Shown here in pieces: positions 23,689 to 35,722 of a DNA stretch of 64,000 nucleotides. This DNA comes from Cunninghamella blakesleeana (taxonomy: Eukaryota > Mucoromycota > Mucoromycetes > Mucorales > Cunninghamellaceae): positions 4,030,001-4,094,000 of the forward strand of contig JAFCIZ010000006.1 in NCBI GenBank assembly GCA_017871115.1. The letters run 5' to 3'. Each line of letters starts with the position of its first letter. Position 1 is the stretch's first letter. Under the pieces are notes generated by a model that worked only from the letters and a program-made list of their open reading frames with translations, searched no databases and was not told the origin of the DNA. The position numbers were made by a program, and so were the translations under genes.

Positions 23689-25089
23689 TTAATCATCATT
23701 CACTAGACCGTCATAACCATCTATAATAATAAAAACGTAAATATAAAAATGAATATTTCTTTTTTGAAGTATCGTGTGAATATTTTCTTTTTAAAAAAAC
23801 TTACACGCACAAATGCCTTGCATATAAGAAGCTAATACTAATCCACTTGCAACTTGAGATACAGGATGAGTAAATCTACATTTAAAAATAAGCAAAGTAA
23901 TTAGATGGCGATTAATTAAAAAAGAGAATTTGATTTTCTATTTTTTAATAAGATATAATGTATAAATTACCTTGTAAAGAAAGCTAACATATAAAAAATT
24001 TGCCAATGATGCAAATGAAGAGAAATACGATTTGTATAAGGATTATAAACAGTTTGATTTGCTTCTAAATCGTTATTATTATTCTGTTGTTGTTGATCAC
24101 TTGTTGAAGCATCACCAATATTATTTTCTTCGCCATCTACTTGTTCTGTTTTTTCATCTTTTCCAGGAACATTATTCTTTTTTTTATTTAATTTTGGCAA
24201 AACAAAACGTTGGTGATAGTATGTACGAAGCCAATTGCTATTATTTTCTTTAATGATGAAGTTAGCCAATACGAAGAAAAAGATAGGAATAAGCAGTGCA
24301 CATACATAATAGGCAACAAATGGTAATGTTAATGTTGCTGCGTAATATATATGAAATGCTGCAAAACATAATATAATTCTATAATTGTATAAATGTGAAA
24401 AAATAAATATATATATATTTAAAGTCCGTTTTTTTTTTTTTTTTTAAGAAAAAACAAATGATCTACTGTTTTATATATTATATATATAGAAAGATATACA
24501 TTTATATTTTTTTTTTTTTTCCTTAAAAAAAGGATCTACTATTATTGTTATACATATATATAAATAAGTTTTACCCTAATGCAGTAAGAAAAACAACCCA
24601 CATTCCCATAGGCCAATTACGAATATTTGGTAATGATGTTTTGGTAAAAGGTAATTCGGCTATCCAACCATAACCAAATAACATGGGATAAAAGGAAATG
24701 ACGGTGATCCAACTATAACTACGAGAATAATTACCAAAAATAAAAAGGATCACTCCATAGCTACACCCCAACCTATATAAATAAAGAATGAAACAAATCA
24801 TTACTATTCTCCTCTTTATTATATATAAACTTGCGCGTATCTTTTACTTTTTATTTTTTTACATTGTATCGCTCCAATGTCTCGCCATGGTTTTTGGATT
24901 GATTTCCCAATTATACTTAAAAGCTATATAACGATAAAGAGGGTAAGGTACAAAAAAGAAGGATAGCATAAAATAGAGATAAACTAGTGGATTATATGAA
25001 AATAAAGCCGTTTCTGGAACGTTTGTTGGATCAGAGAATCCAAGAGGTGTACCCGAAGCATCTGAATTCATAGCAGGTGGGAAATCCAT
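23689..25089 (-). CDS. Multi-pass membrane protein of unknown family
   Basis: Five exons: 25089-24863, 24772-24575, 24378-23971, 23875-23805, 23720-23689; 311 aa with exact phase. About six hydrophobic segments: NPLVYLYFMLSFFFVPYPLY, YGVILFIFG, WITVISFYPMLFGYGW, MGMWVVFLTALGIILCFAAF, LPFVAYYVCALLIPIFFFVL, and the last around IFYMLAFF. A hydrophilic Lys/Glu/Gln/Asn insert (about 195-245) is followed by a striking motif SLHLHHWQIFYMLAFFTRFTH, then SGLVLASYMQGICAYGYDGL. The His cluster at a membrane face could bind metal or a headgroup; that is speculation. I cannot assign a family. The exon structure and the conserved-looking C-terminal motif support a real gene. Confidence 0.75.
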
Positions 25090-25818
25090 TTTTTATATAA
25101 AACAAAACTAAGTATGTATATATATAAAGAAAAAGAAAGAGAAAGAGAAAAGAAAGAGAAAAATAATAATAATAAAAAAAAAAAAGTGATTAAAAAAGGG
25201 AGAAAGGGATTTATTTATTTAGATCAATCTTTATTATTATTATTTTTCTACAGGAGCCAAAAAAAAAAAAAAAAAAAAAAAAGTTACACAAAACTGCAGC
25301 AATAGTTTACTTTTTTTTTTCTTTATCAGATAACAAGTCCGCTTGTCATTATCACCACTTTATTCTCTTTTATTATCGATGGTCATCTAAAAATATATGT
25401 ATTTTTATTATTACTAAGATGATCTTTATAAAGTAAATATAATTAGGTAGCCTATTTTTTAAAAGCTGATTAAATAATAATAATAAAATATAAATAAATG
25501 TCACTTGAGATGATAAAAAATACTCATTTTTCCCAGACCAAATTGTTGTGATGATAGAATAATCTTGCCATCTTTAGCAATTCCAATTGTCAAATTTTCA
25601 TACTCACATATTGCTCTCTTTATTTTATTTGTCGCATAATTTAATCATACTAATTTTATTTTTTTATTTTTTTTACAATCAATAAGTGGAATTGAATCCT
25701 AATTTATTTTTGATATATGGACCCAAAAAAAAAAAGTATAGCATTATTGAGAAATACCTATAAAAACTTTTCGTTATTTATGATCTTTAAATGTTTATTA
25801 TTGAATAGTTTATAATCA

Positions 25819-25851
<33 letters not shown>

Positions 25852-26438
25852 CAAAGATGATGGACTGAATGTTCAAATAGTAAAACATAAATGTAAATCA
25901 ATAATTACGGTAGTTTTAATAGGGGCATAAATGAACAATAAGCTAAATATAATTATATCTTAATACATAGGAGCGCCTTTTTTTTATTGTATTTGGTATA
26001 GTACGCGAGATGGATTACATTGTTGACATAGTTTGAGCAATTTTAGTATAGAAATTAATATTATACACAGGTAAAGGGTTAGAATGTGAGTTAATATATA
26101 TATATGGCCATTAAAACTATATTTATTTCCACCAAATATTTTAAAATATCAACCATACACCTAGAAATAGTCGCTTTTATAAGCTACATCATCATATACA
26201 ATTCACCTGAGATTAATAGAATTAACTAAAACGTTATTGATTTTCCTAAAAAAAAGGCACAGTAAATAAAAAAAATGTTATAACAGCTAATGCCTCTAAG
26301 TTCAAAGATACATATCATTCTTATAGTTTCGAACAAGTTAGTTACAGCAAAAATGTTAATTTAGTAAATGTAATTAATTTACTTAATATTTATTCATATC
26401 AATAAAAAAAACATTATAATCATCTTCATAAATAATAG

Positions 26439-26482
<44 letters not shown>

Positions 26483-26555
26483 GTGGCATTTTTTTTTACT
26501 AATAACTAAATATATAATTTATATGATATAATTAACTACATATATAGAATTTATT
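25090..26555. other. Intergenic, no gene seen
   Basis: Upstream of the membrane protein and downstream of the recombinase-like gene. Contains a purine tract of GAAAGAGAAAGA type (25126-25163), poly-A, and AT microsatellites at 25818-25843 and about 26445-26481. No open frame of interest. Confidence 0.45.
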
Positions 26556-28009
26556 TCAAATTGATCTTTTTATTGACCCTTTACGACATCTAAATTTTTT
26601 TGCTACAGTTAGGCAGTGTAATAAATCATATCGATTGATGACATCGATTTTGTTACCACAATCTACAACAAGTTCCTTTATATTTTTATATTTTCTAAAT
26701 ACAGCAACAACAACAAAACTTAGCATTCTGCATACATCTATGTACTTATATAAATTACTTAATAAAACCACGAATATCGTCAGGATTAGTGGACAATCTT
26801 GCATAATCAATAATAACCAATCGTATTTTTTTATATTCTATTGCGATTAGTTCCATCATATCTATTTATTATTTTATTTTATTTATTTATTTTAAAAAAA
26901 AATATTTAGTTAAAATACATATTACGTGAAGTAATATATTACACCTTTGATGGAGCCTGCAGATCCATCGACATTTTTTATTGTTTTATCTCTTTCAAAT
27001 AGTGGAATATCCGCGTTAGCCCTGTAGCTAGTAAATACTTCTGTGCAAAGCATTTTTTTTTTTTAGTCTTTCAATCATGGTCATTAAAAGTCTGTTATGA
27101 GCTTCATCGTTTTCAATAGTATTCGATTTTCTACAGTATCCAATGTTTTTAAAAGTGTTTTCTGTAGATATTATCATTTTGCGATAGCTTTTTAAAATTT
27201 TTGTTTCATTTAGACCTATATATATTGATATAATATTATTTTTATTATTATCTTTTTACTAATTTTTTTTATAATAAAATTTTACATATATATTTTTTAT
27301 CGAGCAAGTTAATCCATCGACCATAAGAGCACTTTCCATTCACAATTCCTCTACTCAATTCTCCCCAGGTCCCATCCATAGGCATCCACCTTGATAATTG
27401 AAAAGGTGTACATAGTTTATCTAAATTTGGTATATACCCTTTGATCGTTGTATGTATGTCGTTGTTAGTCATAAAAACTTTATTAAAAAGCTTGCTTTCT
27501 TTACGACTAGGGAATAATATACTTTTGATTATACTTAAAATTTTGGTTTTTCCCAAATTATCTATATATATATATATATATATAGATATAGATATATTAA
27601 AATAATAAAAACATAAGTTGAAATATTCATACTAAAAATTAATTAATTTATTTACATTCAGAATCTTCATTTGAATCAGTTGTCTAGCTGATATCACTAG
27701 AAAGAATTATTTCTATAGGTATAGTACGTTATTATTATAATTGTTTATTAAGCATATATATAATGTTTTTTTGATACCTTCTTCACCTTCCAAGTTTTCA
27801 TAAACTGGGCTACTAGTGCATTCGATATATTTCCATGGTAACTTTTTTGTCATATCTCGCCACATGGCAAAAGGAGAATAAGGATTGTGATTCGCTAAAA
27901 TTACCGTAGTTAAATCTGCAAGCTTCAATCTTTCTTTAGCAAGTATTTTATTTTCATTTGTTGGTTCTAAACCATATATGTAACAAGAAGCTTGACCTTG
28001 AGTTAACAT
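26556..28009 (-). pseudogene. Serine-recombinase-like gene with one homopolymer frameshift
   Basis: Five exons fit: 28009-27778, 27561-27286, 27215-26945, 26861-26759, 26694-26556, about 339 aa, if one base in a 12-T run (27053-27064 on +) is discounted; eleven would keep frame. Block 1 reads IGYCRKSNTIENDEAHNRLL-MTMIERLKK, then SYRANADIPLFERDKTIKNV. Block 2 reads LVIIDYARLSTNPDDIRGF, then IKELVVDCGNKIDVINRYDL and FRCRKG. The Y-x-R-x-S start, helix and ssa...RD pattern resemble the catalytic domain of small serine recombinases (IS607-like), as I remember multi-copy relatives in Mucoromycota. The N-terminal 170 residues are unrecognised. The frameshift may be real decay or an assembly error in the homopolymer. 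No TnpB/Fanzor partner was seen. Confidence 0.45.
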
Positions 28010-28309
28010 TTTGATAATAATTTTTTTAAAGAATAGAAAAAATTAGTATAGTGAGAAAGTATATGTGAGTTTAATTACATTCTATAAACATCAAATTTTT
28101 TACTTTAATTAGTCAAATAAGTTTTTTCCTTTATGTTGCTTGTAAAAAAGGATTCCGGTTATTAGGGGCTAACAAAAAAGGATTTGTTAAATATTAATTT
28201 TAGTTACCATTAGATAAATTATAAAACTAAAAAAGTCATATATATATATATATGTTTTAGCTGTTATTGTAACTACGACTGTGTTATATTAAGTGTTACT
28301 TTGTCTATA

Positions 28310-29415
28310 TATTCTGGCTATTACTCTGGCTATTACTCTGGTTATTATTCTGGTAGTTATTCTGGATATTACTTTGGCTATTATTCTGGCTGTTATTCTG
28401 GTTATTATTATGGTTATTACTTTGGTTATTACTTTGGTTATTATTCTGGCTATTATTTTGGTTATTATTCTGGCTATTATTATGGTTATTATTTTGGTTA
28501 TTATTACGGCAGTTATTCTGGCAGTTATTCTGACTATTATTTTGGTTATTATTATGGTTATTACTTTGGCTATTATTATGGCTATTACTTTGGTTATTAC
28601 TTTGGTTATTACTTTGGTTATTACTTTGGTTATTATTCTGGCTATTATTATGGTTATTATTATGGTTATTACTTTGGTTATTACTTTGGTCATTATTCTG
28701 GTTATTACTTTGGCTGTTATTCTGGTTATTATTCTGGCTGTTATTCTGGTTATTACTTTGGTTATTATTCCGTTATTACTCTGGCTATTATAATGGTTAT
28801 TATTTTGGTTATTACTCTGGTTATTATTCTGGCTATTACTCTGGTCGTTATTATGGTTATTATTCTGGTTATTATTATTGTCATTATTATGGCTGTTATT
28901 CTGACTATTATTTTGGTTATTATTATGGTTATTACTTTGGCTATTATTATGGCTATTATTATGGCTATTACTTTGGTTATTATTCTGGTTATTACTCTGA
29001 TCATTATTCAGGCTATTATTCTGGCAGTTATTCTGACTATTATTTTGGTTATTATTATGGTTATTACTTTGGTTATTACTTTGGTTATTACTTTGGTTAT
29101 TACTTTGGTTATTACTTTGGTTATTATTCTGGTTATTATTCTGGTTATTATTTTGGTTATTATTCTGGCTATTATTATGGTTATTACTTTGGCTATTATT
29201 ATGGCTATTACTTTGGTTATTACTTTGGTTATTACTTTGGTTATTACTTTGGTTATTATTCTGGCCATTATTCTGGCAGTTATTATGGTTATTATTCTGG
29301 CTATAACTGGCTATTATCCTGGTCATTATTCTGGTTATTATACTGGCTATTATACTGGCTATTATACTGGCTATTATACTGGCTATTATACTGGCTATTA
29401 TACTGGCTATGGCTA
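28310..29415. repeat. Large 12-bp minisatellite array
   Basis: About 90 tandem copies of TTATTCTGGTTA and variants, mostly differing at three positions (TTCTGG, CTTTGG, TTATGG; GGT or GGC). Because the unit is 12 bp, every frame repeats every four residues: plus frames give YYSG/YYFG/YYYG, VIIL/VITL and LLFW. One minus frame gives QNNN/QSNN and another ITRI/ITKV. The third minus frame is closed by TAA in each unit. A minus-strand ORF of 386 aa starts at 29449 (SIIA repeats, then Asn/Gln repeats) and stops at 28289. Longer period blocks recur near 28520, 28890 and 29020. The left edge begins about 300 bp upstream of the recombinase-like gene's start. I regard it as DNA repeat first; expression is unproven. 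Confidence 0.95.
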
Positions 29416-30037
29416 GGTTTTTTATAACGTGCAGTTTTATAAACATCAAAAACCAAGAAAAAAAAATTAGTTACCTTTAAAAACTCTCTTTTTCTTAATC
29501 TATTTGTTTCTTTTTATACGGTTTGTTTCTTTTAAATAAAAAAATCATAGTTACATATATATACATTTATACAGACGTTTAATTAAATTTTATTTATAAT
29601 AGGGAACTTTTCTTTAAATAATAAAATAATATATAAAAAAATATCTGTATAATAGAAATGGTATATATATATATATATTGCTTTTATATTAATTTTTATA
29701 GAAAAAGAGAGATACTAGGTGTTATCACTTAATAAGATAACTTCTTGTATATAAATAGCTACATACGCAACATTATATATAACTATAAACATTAAAAAAA
29801 TAGCAAACATGTGGTACTACAATATAGTCACCGTTATTATTAAATGTAAGCATTACTTATGAATAAATATTTTTATCAAAAATTAATACAAAATCAACCA
29901 TAAATTACATTGTACTATTCATTTATCACATAATATATTTATTGTTATTTTAAGTATAATATTTATTAATCAATAATAAATGGTTTCATAATAACAACTT
30001 AAATACATATAAATGAAAATAAAAAAAATTATTATCC
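29416..30037. other. Intergenic between minisatellite and DJ-1 gene
   Basis: AT-rich. TATAAACATCAAA occurs on both sides of the 12-bp array (28081-28095 and 29432-29446), a possible trace of duplication around it. No gene seen. Confidence 0.4.
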
Positions 30038-31071
30038 TTATAAAGTAGATGCAGTTAACATTTCCTTTTCAAGCTTTGTTGCAACCTAAAATAATGATAT
30101 TTACGAGAATAAAAAAAGGATGGTGTTTGAAAAGTTGAGTGTGAGCTAAAATTTGCATTTAATTTAATTTAATTTTATAGTTATCGCTTTTTACTTACCT
30201 CTTTTCCAATTAATTTTTCAACAAGAGTTAATGCAAATAAAAATGCTGTGCCTGGTCCACGACTTGTAATTAAATTTCCATCAACAACTACTCGATCATC
30301 CTTATAATCGTAGACTAAACAATAATAATAACATATATTTTAATATATATATAAATATATATTTTATATTTTATATTTCATATTTACATTTTACATATCT
30401 TTATAATCACTTACATGTTGATAATTGATCTTTAAAAGCTGGGTAAGATGTAGCAGCTTTACCTTTAGCTATACCTGCTTGTTTAGCTGCTAATGTACCT
30501 ATATGAATGGCAATATGTAAAAAAAAACAAAGAAAAAAAAAATAGTGAAAATTAGTCCATTATTAAAATATAATTTTCAAATATAATGATAGTTTCCCAA
30601 ATTTATAATATTATATAAATTTACCAGCACAGATGAAAGCAACGATTTTATTGGCTTCATAGTAAGATTTGATTAAATCTTGGACAGATACATCATTAGT
30701 AAGTGTTTCTGCACCTTTTAATCCACCAGGAATAATTATTGCATCAAACCCAGTCTATTGCATAAAGAAATAATAAGTAGCTTTAGCAATCATATAAACA
30801 TTTATATTTATTTTATTTATATATTTATATATTTATATGTTTTAACTTACCGCGTTTTCAAGGTTTTCTATTAAAATATCGGGGACAATTTTGACACCTC
30901 TACTACATTCAGCAAAACTATTTTTTAATTGAACACCTACTACTTTAACATCTACTTGTGCTCTACGAAGAATATCAGCTATAAAAAAGAAAAAGAAAAT
31001 TACAAACCGTACAAGTATTAATAATATATTTATATAAAGATTATTTTATATTTTACAAGTTATATAAAACG

Positions 31072-31107
<36 letters not shown>

Positions 31108-31202
31108 ATTATTATTATTGTTATTATTATTATTATTTTACCAGTAATGGTAAATTCCATCTCTTCAGTTCCATCTGCAAGTAGTACTAAAGCCGAAACC
31201 AT
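30038..31202 (-). CDS. DJ-1/PfpI family protein (PARK7-like)
   Basis: Small redox-sensitive protein; family members act as glyoxalase/deglycase-type enzymes or oxidative-stress chaperones. Six exons: 31202-31142, 30978-30851, 30754-30625, 30498-30415, 30314-30199, 30085-30038; 188 aa, the normal size for the family. Landmarks: [14 protein letters not shown] with the acidic residue Glu16, [23 protein letters not shown], and the nucleophile elbow IVAFICAG with Cys105 (equivalent to human Cys106). Near the C-terminus, [21 protein letters not shown] matches the DJ-1 core. All expected active-site positions are present, so it is probably active. Cytosolic or mitochondrial; no targeting peptide. 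Confidence 0.93.
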
Positions 31203-31565
31203 ATTTTTGTAATGATATTGTTAAAACCAAGAAAGCAAGAAAAAAAAGTTTTAGAAAAATAGCCGGCTGATAACGCATATAAATATTTTTAAAGTCCCGT
31301 TATTTTTTCGCTTTAAGTTTTTTAGTAATAATAATACATCCAAAGATAATGGCTATAAATTTATTTTATATATATGTATATAAAATGAGATAAAATATAT
31401 GATTTTTTTTTTGTTTTGTTTTGGTTAATACTAATAAAAATAAAAATAAATATATAAAGTCTAATAATAAAAAAGAAAATAGATATAATGGTAAAAAAAA
31501 ATAATAACAATAAGAAATAAATATATAGGTGAAAATATTAAAAAAATATTAAAAAATGAAATCAA
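31203..31565. other. Intergenic between DJ-1 start and importin stop
   Basis: About 360 bp serving as the DJ-1 promoter and importin-4 3' flank (both genes on minus). No distinct motif beyond AT-rich runs. Confidence 0.4.
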
Positions 31566-34500
31566 TTAAAAGAAACGAGCTAAATCGCTAGAAGCAATAT
31601 TCAATTCAGGTGATTGGTTATTTAATGCATGTAAAAGTTCAATTAATTGATTGCGAATAGCAGGAGATAATTGTTCTTCATCTGATAATACGTGAGTAAA
31701 GACTTGAAGGAATTGAGGGATATGAGCAAAGACAAATGCATTATTAGAACGGAATAATTGGAAAAGACAGTTAAAAACAGGTTCATTTTCAGCATAATCG
31801 GCTTTTAAAGGAAGAGCACTGGTTAAGACCGGTAAGACTTGATCTAAAGGTACAGCTTCAGGGTGAGCAAGAATAAGACGGGCTACAGCACCTGTAGCAT
31901 TATCTGTTGTGTTGGGTAATGTTTGGCCTTGGAAAAGAGGGTGAAGAGCAGTTAAAATGGCAGGGTAATGTGAGCTAAGATCAATTTGTGAATATGTAAC
32001 AAGAACACCTAAAGCAAATGCCGCATTACTTTTAACAGTTTGATCTTCATCATCACATGCTTTGATAAATAATTGTAAAAGTCTTTCAGTATGAGGGGTC
32101 ACGGAGGATTTTACACCAGTAATACATTCACCTAAACAACCAATAGCCATAGATCTTTCTGAAGAAGTTTTGGTTTTTTTCTATTTATCAAAGAATAAAA
32201 TATAAAAAAAATAAAATAATAGGGTATGACTATTAATAAAAGTATTCCTTATCTCTTTCGCTCTTTTATATACATATGATATTTTTACAAACCACTTACA
32301 TAATATTTAGAGATCAAAGGTAAAAATACATCAAAGTAAGAAGAAAAACCTTCACCAATTACTTCGCAAAGGGCAGCAACAAGGTCGCCAGCAGCGCTAA
32401 TTAATAGAGATTCAGATTCAGCTTCTTCATCTTCATCTACGAAATCATCTTCATCAAGAGCTTGTTGACAAATAGATTTCTTTTCAAAAATATCCAATAC
32501 ATGACGAGCAATTTCTTCCATATTATCAGCAACAATGGAAGGACCCATTAATTTAAGGGCTTGGATTAACTCTTGGCAGATTTGAACTACTACCATACGA
32601 TCATCTTCATCCTTCCACATCATTAAAATTGTAGGGATTACAATAGAGGTCATGTTGGCTACATTTTCATCTACAGGATAGCTAACAGGAAGGCCAGGGG
32701 TCCATTCTTCTTGATTAGAAAGAATGTAGAAGGTCTTTAAAAAGCTGAATAAACTTCCAGTAACGGCTTTACGTACGCCATCAAACAAGTGATAAGATAA
32801 TTCAGATAATTCTTGAACGGATGATTCAACATAAGGTAAGAATTGAGAACGAGTATTTTCAAATAATTCACCTAAAGCATCAGCAGCAAATTCTTTTTCA
32901 TCAGCAATAGCAGAGTTAAAGTTGAAAGCGCTGAAATCATCTTCATCATCATCACCATCACCTAAAGTTAAATCAATTTCAGCATCTAAACCAGGTTCAT
33001 TCTTTTCTTCGGCTTTACAAGAGGCAAGAATGGAAGGCATGATAGTAGGTAAATAAGGAGCAAAGTCTTCACCAAAGACACGAGCTAAAATGGAAAAGAA
33101 TGCATATGAACATTCACGAAGACGAGGGGAATCCAATTGTAATTGTTCAATAGCCAAAGTCATAAGATCTTGTGTGTAAGGACGGAACATATCAGCACCA
33201 ACAGCTTCAGCAATAGCACCAGCTGAATCAGTAGCTACACCACGTAATAAAGTATCATCGGTGCTTTCCTTTAAGGACATGAAATGACGAATACGAGGTA
33301 AGACTTCACCAAAGTAAGGTTGGAAACTTTCACCAGCAGCATGAGCAGCGCTACCAATAGCAGCCATGACAGTAGCCTTGGTTTCAGTTTGGCTAGCATT
33401 ATCGAGAAGATAAAGCAATTTTTCCATCAACATAGGTAAGTATTGTAATACATCAGATCCAAGACCTTCCAAAATAGCATCTAAAGCATTACAAGCATGC
33501 TTAGTGACTTCAGGATTGGTATCATTCATAAGGTTGAACACAAGAGGTAATAAAACTTGATGATGTTCTGAAATTTCACTAGCTAATTCTTCAGCCAAAC
33601 AACCAAGAGCCATACAGGCTGCACGACGGACAATGATTTCAGGATCTTGAAGGCCGGAACAAACCATAGGTAAAAGTTCATTTAATTTAGGACACATATA
33701 TTCGGCACATCCTTCAATAATGACAGCAAAGGCCATCATAGCGGCTTTACGATAATTAGGATCAGGGTTTTGTGTATAGGAAAGAACAATAGGCATCACA
33801 ATAGGGAAAACTTGTTGAGGTGGCATATTAGATGCAAGGGCATTAAGGACCTTATAAGCTAACTATTGATGTTGCATTGTTAAAAAATAAATGAATAAAT
33901 GTGTTTTTTTTATTTTTTTCCAACATAATATCCCTCTTTTATTTTATTTAATTTTATATAACTTACACGAGATGGGGAGTCTTCATCTACATCCTCTGGA
34001 TCAGGTTCAGTTCCAATAGGCATTAAGTTTTCAACAATAAACCCAACAAGTTTAAGACTACGAATTTTATTTTGTTTACTAAAAAAAAAATCGAAAAATC
34101 GAAAAATTAAAAACATGTTATTTTATCATGAACTTTTTACCTATGAAAAGGAATTTGATTATAATAGAATATACGTATTATACTTACTAAACAGCAGCCC
34201 ACATCAAGAAAGAAAGAGCCATGACACGTAAAGCATCATCAACTTCACGGTTTGCACCAATAGTTAAAAAGAAACGAATCAAGTCAGCTAAATGATTGGA
34301 TAAAAGAGGAGCATCCTAAAAATAAAATAAAAATAAAAATAAAAAAAACCTTAGAAACCTATTTCTGATATACTTTTTTATTTTTTTAATATGCTATATA
34401 TATTAACTTACCAACATTAATAAAGTATCAAACACTTCAAAGATTTTACTAGCATTTTCTTCATCATTTTCTTTAAGACATTGTTCCAAAACGTTAACTG

Positions 34501-35722
34501 TAGCAGGGATCATATCACAGAATAATTTCTGATAAAAAAGAAAGGAATGAAAAATAATATATATATATATGTATATTAGTACATCACCTTTTCGTTTTTA
34601 TTTTTTATTTTTTCTCATTTCCTCTTTTTATATATATCCACATACAATGTTTTGTTTATCTTCAGAATCAATGAATTCAGCTAACTTTCCTAAAGTTCTA
34701 TTAAAAAAAAAACATTAATTATTATCATTACAATTATTATAAATATTTTATTATACAATAATTCATTATTTTATATATATATATACTTACAATACGGTAG
34801 TGACGCGAACATTTTTACTTTCAGGATCGACAATAGTCTTGTTAAATAATTCAAATAAAGGAGCAGTATGATTCATAAAGAAATCAGCAATCACTTCAAA
34901 GAGAGTATATAAACAATAAGTACCAACTTCACGATGAATAGCATTATTACTTGCACAAGCTTGATTTAAAAAGGTTAATAAATCAGGCCATTTATTTTCG
35001 GGCATATCGACGCGAGCAATAGAAGAGATGACACGAGCAACAGAGTGACGAACTAATTCTCTATTTATTAAAAAAATTAATAAAATATTAATATACATCT
35101 TTTATTAATGCCTCTCTACCATATACACATTCACACACGCTTTACATCTTTTTTTCTTTCTCCTTTTTCTTTTTTATTTAAATTAATAGATATGAAAAAA
35201 ACTTACTGTTGCTCATTGAGTACAACTTGTAATAATTGATTACGAATAGAAACTTTGGTTTCTTCAGCAACTTCTAACCACCATTTAGAAATACGTTTAC
35301 GAAGTTCTACAGCAGCTAATTGTCTAACTTGAAACTGAGGTGATCTAGTGATAATTTCTACTAAAGCAGGAATACAATTAGCAGAAGAATAAAATTGTGA
35401 ATTTAAAGTGGAAGTAGCCTAAATAAAATAGATAAGGTTTGAAATGCATTCGTATATAAACAACATAAATAAAGATCAGAAAAAGCTTTTCTATTTTATT
35501 TTTTTATGGTAACTGATTATGAAACTTACGGTTCTAATGGTATCAGAGTCTTGAGCAGCAGCTAACTTGGTTAATAATTCATCTAAATTAGCAACGAAAG
35601 CCTATTATTAAAATTATTATGTTTTTTAAAAAAAAAGTAAAATAAAAAAGAATATATCTATTTAACAATTTTATCATAATAAATAAAATAAATAATATAT
35701 ATGTTATATAAAATACCTCCAT
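31566..35722 (-). CDS. KAP123: Importin-4 / Kap123-type karyopherin
   Basis: HEAT-repeat importin-beta that carries ribosomal proteins and histones into the nucleus. Ten exons: 35722-35717 (ATGGAG only), 35601-35530, 35418-35207, 35060-34791, 34697-34646, 34528-34412, 34315-34188, 34078-33967, 33862-32300, 32180-31566; 1,048 aa, close to the family size. The N-terminus TSTLNSQFYSSANCIPALVE and FQVRQLAAVELRKRISKWW is the Ran-binding region. Repeats follow, e.g. YRKAAMMAFAVIIEGCAEYM and VRRAACMALGCLAEELA. An acidic loop (DLTLGDGDDDEDD, about residue 635) and DEDDFVDEDEEAE follow. The assignment to IPO4/Kap123 rather than IPO5/Kap121 rests on the N-terminal sequence and acidic loops and is fairly firm. 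The 6-nt first exon is unusual. Confidence 0.9.

Noticed and set aside
27053..27064. Programmed ribosomal frameshift at the recombinase homopolymer
   Set aside because: No downstream structure or conserved slippery context can be shown; decay or a sequencing error is simpler.
27656..27712. Possible 57-nt exon in the recombinase-like gene
   Set aside because: It has splice signals but carries an in-frame TAG; skipping it keeps phase, so it was treated as intron.
28310..29415. CRISPR-like array
   Set aside because: Unit of 12 bp without spacers in a eukaryotic genome; it is a minisatellite.
28289..29449. 386-aa minus ORF over the 12-bp array as a real protein gene
   Set aside because: The same array is open in five frames because of its period and there is no conserved flanking domain, so coding is not shown.
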